Source of the DNA: JAGNXB01 sp964471595
Lineage (GTDB): Bacteria > Bacteroidota > Bacteroidia > Chitinophagales > Saprospiraceae
DNA length: 64,000 nt
Assembly (NCBI GenBank): GCA_964471595.1
Contig: CAYYGN010000004.1
Location: 62,001-126,000 of the forward strand
Reading direction: 5' to 3'
Below, one piece after another: positions 61,952 to 64,000 of this stretch; position 1 is the stretch's first letter; every line of letters starts with the position of its first letter. The notes beneath the pieces were generated by a model. It was not told the origin of the DNA. It ran no database searches and was given only the letters and a program-made list of their open reading frames with translations. The position numbers were made by a program, and so were the translations under genes.

Positions 61952-63850
61952 ATGAGTCCCGAAGCCCTGCCGGAGGTCAGGAAAGAAACCGAATTGCAAA
62001 ACCGTTGGGTGGAGGCTCCGGCAGGTGCCGAACGGCATCGCTGGGCCGATGAATTGTTGTCTTGTCTGCTTTACACCCGCCCTCTGGAAGCCGACCGGTT
62101 CCTGGCGGAATCCGGGGGCAACGGAGGGCTTTCTCCTTTTGCCGTATGGAAGGCCAAGGCCGTGATCGCCAGCCGTAAAGGGGACTACGCTCAGGCCCAT
62201 TACGCCCTCTCCGAATCCCTTTCCGCCGCCGAATTCGACGGTCCTCCCGGCCAAGCGGCCGACATCCTGCTGGAATGGGCCGGTGTCGAAATGAACCGCG
62301 GCAGGTATACCGAAGCGGAAGCCCTCCTGGACAAAGCCTCCCGACAGCTCAAATCTTATCCCCGGCCCGCCCTGCAGTACCGCCTCCATATCCGCCAGGG
62401 CTGGCTGCACCTCCACCTCCGGCAAGGACCTCAGGCGCTGACAGCCTTCAGCCAGGCCGAACGGCTCCTCACTGTCCTCGGCACCCCTCTGTCCTGGGAG
62501 GATATTGATCATATGTCTTTGCTCTACAGCGGATTGGGAGAGGTGCACACCGCCTCCGGCGACCGTGAAACCGCCCGGCAGTATTATCATCGCGTGGTGG
62601 ACCTGTGCCGGCATTACGGGCTTGTCACCCGTCTGGACTGGCACTACCTTCATGCCGGAACGTCCAGTATGGCCCTCGAACGCTGGGAGGAGGCTGCTTC
62701 CGCCTTTCGCCAGTCCATCCAGGCTTCAGGCGGCGATCTCACCGGCGCCGAACCCGCCGCCTGGGCCAACCTCGGATTCACCCTCCTGCAATTACAGGAC
62801 GACAAAGGCGCCGCCCTCGCCCTCGACAAAGCCGAGCAAGGTTTTATGGGCGCCCAAACCGACAAACGCAACCTCGCCACCGTCTACAACTGGAAGGCCC
62901 GGTTGGCCATGCGACAAGGCAACCATCAGCAGGTCATGGGACTTTTCATCCGCGCTACCGATTATGCCCGCGATATCCGGGACAACGGCTTGCTCGCCCA
63001 TATCTGCAAAGACATTTCCGCCTATTTCGGGCAGTCTCACGACTATCGCAACGCCTGGGAATACCTCCAGCTTTACGACGAACTCAACGAGCGGGCCCGC
63101 GAAGAGGAACAGGCACGCCGCCTCATGGAAGTCCAGGTAAGATACGAGACGGAAAAAGTAGAGCGGGAAGCAGAAGCCCTCAAAGCACAGGCCGTGGAAC
63201 TCCGCCTGCAGGCCATGCGCGCGCAAATGAACCCGCACTTCCTTTTCAACGCTCTCAACGGGATCCAGAACTTCATCCACGCCGAAGACGCCGACAAAGC
63301 CTCCCGGTATCTTGCCAAATTTGCCGGCCTCGTCCGGCAATCGCTCAACCTTTCCAATACCGAGCTCATCACCCTGGAGGACGAATTGGCCTTTATCCGC
63401 GACTACCTGTTCATCAATCAAAAGCTCCGTTTTGACGGTCGCCTGTCCTTTTCCGTAACGATCGACGATGACATTGAAGAAGACCGCACCATGATTCCGC
63501 CCATGATGATCCAGCCTTTCGTGGAAAATGCCATCGAACACGGCTTTATCAAGCGGGAAAAGGGCACCGTAAAGGTGCATATCGGGACTTCCGGAGAAGA
63601 TATGATCTGTTGTACGATCCAGGATGACGGTATCGGACGCAAGGCGGCGATTGCTTTGAGAAGCAAGGAACCGCACCGGGAAAGCCATCAATCCCTCGGC
63701 ATAGGGATTACGGCGGAAAGACTGGAGTTGCTCAACCGTAGCGGCCACCCGGGCCATCAGTTGGAGATCCAGGATCTCGCTGATGCCGAAGGGCATCCAC
63801 TTGGCACCAAAGTTGCCTTGTATTTTCCGGTCCGGCGCAAACGAGTCTGA
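61952..63850 (+). CDS. Soluble TPR-domain histidine kinase (LytS/YehU-type)
   Basis: A 632-residue kinase. Residues from about 60 to 375 are TPR-like helical repeats (RKGDYAQAHYALSESL, ALERWEEAASAFRQSI, YRNAWEYLQLYDELN), followed by a coiled coil (EEEQARRLMEVQVRYETEKVEREAEALKAQ). The His_kinase domain carries the phospho-acceptor His429 in QMNPHFLFNALNG, and the ATPase domain has PPMMIQPFVENAIEHG and DDGIGR. No signal peptide and no membrane helix is visible, unlike most Bacteroidota TPR kinases, so sensing is probably cytoplasmic. The response regulator at 60851 is the likely partner. The start is supported by a promoter directly abutting the ATG. Confidence 0.92.
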   Translation: MSPEALPEVRKETELQNRWVEAPAGAERHRWADELLSCLLYTRPLEADRFLAESGGNGGLSPFAVWKAKAVIASRKGDYAQAHYALSESLSAAEFDGPPGQAADILLEWAGVEMNRGRYTEAEALLDKASRQLKSYPRPALQYRLHIRQGWLHLHLRQGPQALTAFSQAERLLTVLGTPLSWEDIDHMSLLYSGLGEVHTASGDRETARQYYHRVVDLCRHYGLVTRLDWHYLHAGTSSMALERWEEAASAFRQSIQASGGDLTGAEPAAWANLGFTLLQLQDDKGAALALDKAEQGFMGAQTDKRNLATVYNWKARLAMRQGNHQQVMGLFIRATDYARDIRDNGLLAHICKDISAYFGQSHDYRNAWEYLQLYDELNERAREEEQARRLMEVQVRYETEKVEREAEALKAQAVELRLQAMRAQMNPHFLFNALNGIQNFIHAEDADKASRYLAKFAGLVRQSLNLSNTELITLEDELAFIRDYLFINQKLRFDGRLSFSVTIDDDIEEDRTMIPPMMIQPFVENAIEHGFIKREKGTVKVHIGTSGEDMICCTIQDDGIGRKAAIALRSKEPHRESHQSLGIGITAERLELLNRSGHPGHQLEIQDLADAEGHPLGTKVALYFPVRRKRV

Positions 63851-64000
63851 TCCGGATTGCCGTATCCTCACCCAAACCGACCGTTCCCTGGCCGGGAGGC
63901 TCCGTTTCCTCGAATCCACTTGTGTCATGCGGGATCTGCCTCGATCTTCGTACCGGTTTTCTCATAGTATGTTTGTTGGGTCCTACACCTGCTTCCCCCG

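Noticed and set aside
1..64000. CRISPR arrays, prophage or insertion sequences
   Set aside because: No regular direct repeats with spacers, no integrase, transposase or phage structural gene was seen in reading both strands.

Overview
The window looks like a moderately GC-rich chromosome segment of a Bacteroidota, most likely of the Saprospiria/Chitinophagia kind. The evidence is proteins ending in CHU_C-type (type IX secretion, type B) sorting domains, SprB-type and PKD-type repeats, LytS/LytTR-style two-component signalling, and TTG / TAnnTTTG promoter boxes in place of -35/-10 boxes. The lineage is an inference. No rRNA, CRISPR array, insertion sequence or prophage was seen.

Region 1 (1-15,007) is mostly housekeeping: the 3' part of purH, coaX, an outer-membrane barrel protein, a TPR protein, upp, a polysaccharide-deacetylase-like enzyme, lipA, an alkaline phosphatase, dprA, a DUF3127 OB-fold protein with an SSB-like tail, a small tryptophan-rich repeat protein, a Bcp peroxiredoxin and a LytM-type M23 peptidase. 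Between dprA and a small membrane protein lies a 413-base stretch built almost entirely of consecutive inverted repeats.

Region 2 (15,055-41,347) is a surface-polysaccharide locus. Leftward genes encode GT4, DUF2304, a dolichol-phosphate-type GT2, a very large GT-C-like membrane protein, another GT4, and a sulfotransferase fused to a GT4. Rightward genes encode two pairs of sulfotransferases, a GT4-like enzyme, a GT8 enzyme, and four tandem paralogues that each fuse an MBOAT O-acyltransferase to a C-terminal SGNH esterase/transferase domain. The fourth paralogue carries one in-frame stop. An ABC-2 exporter pair (Wzt/Wzm-like) closes the locus. I read it as building, sulfating, O-acylating and exporting one polysaccharide. 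The four MBOAT-SGNH fusions beside five sulfotransferase domains are the strongest candidate for an undescribed system.

Region 3 (41,650-59,387) holds a 1740-residue SprB/PKD adhesin, a second type B sorted protein, a GT2 and a GT4, an isoaspartyl peptidase, pgk and gap, tRNA-Glu, a secreted trypsin-fold protease with a dockerin-like tail, and an LVIVD-repeat (choice-of-anchor B) secreted protein.

Region 4 (59,512-63,850) holds a DoxX-like protein, a voltage-gated-type potassium channel with a C-terminal zinc ribbon, a LytTR response regulator, a short double-glycine peptide with its own promoter, and a soluble TPR histidine kinase. This could be a peptide-responsive signalling cassette.

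Across the window several genes have a TAnnTTTG/A box ending exactly four bases before the start codon, which predicts leaderless mRNAs.
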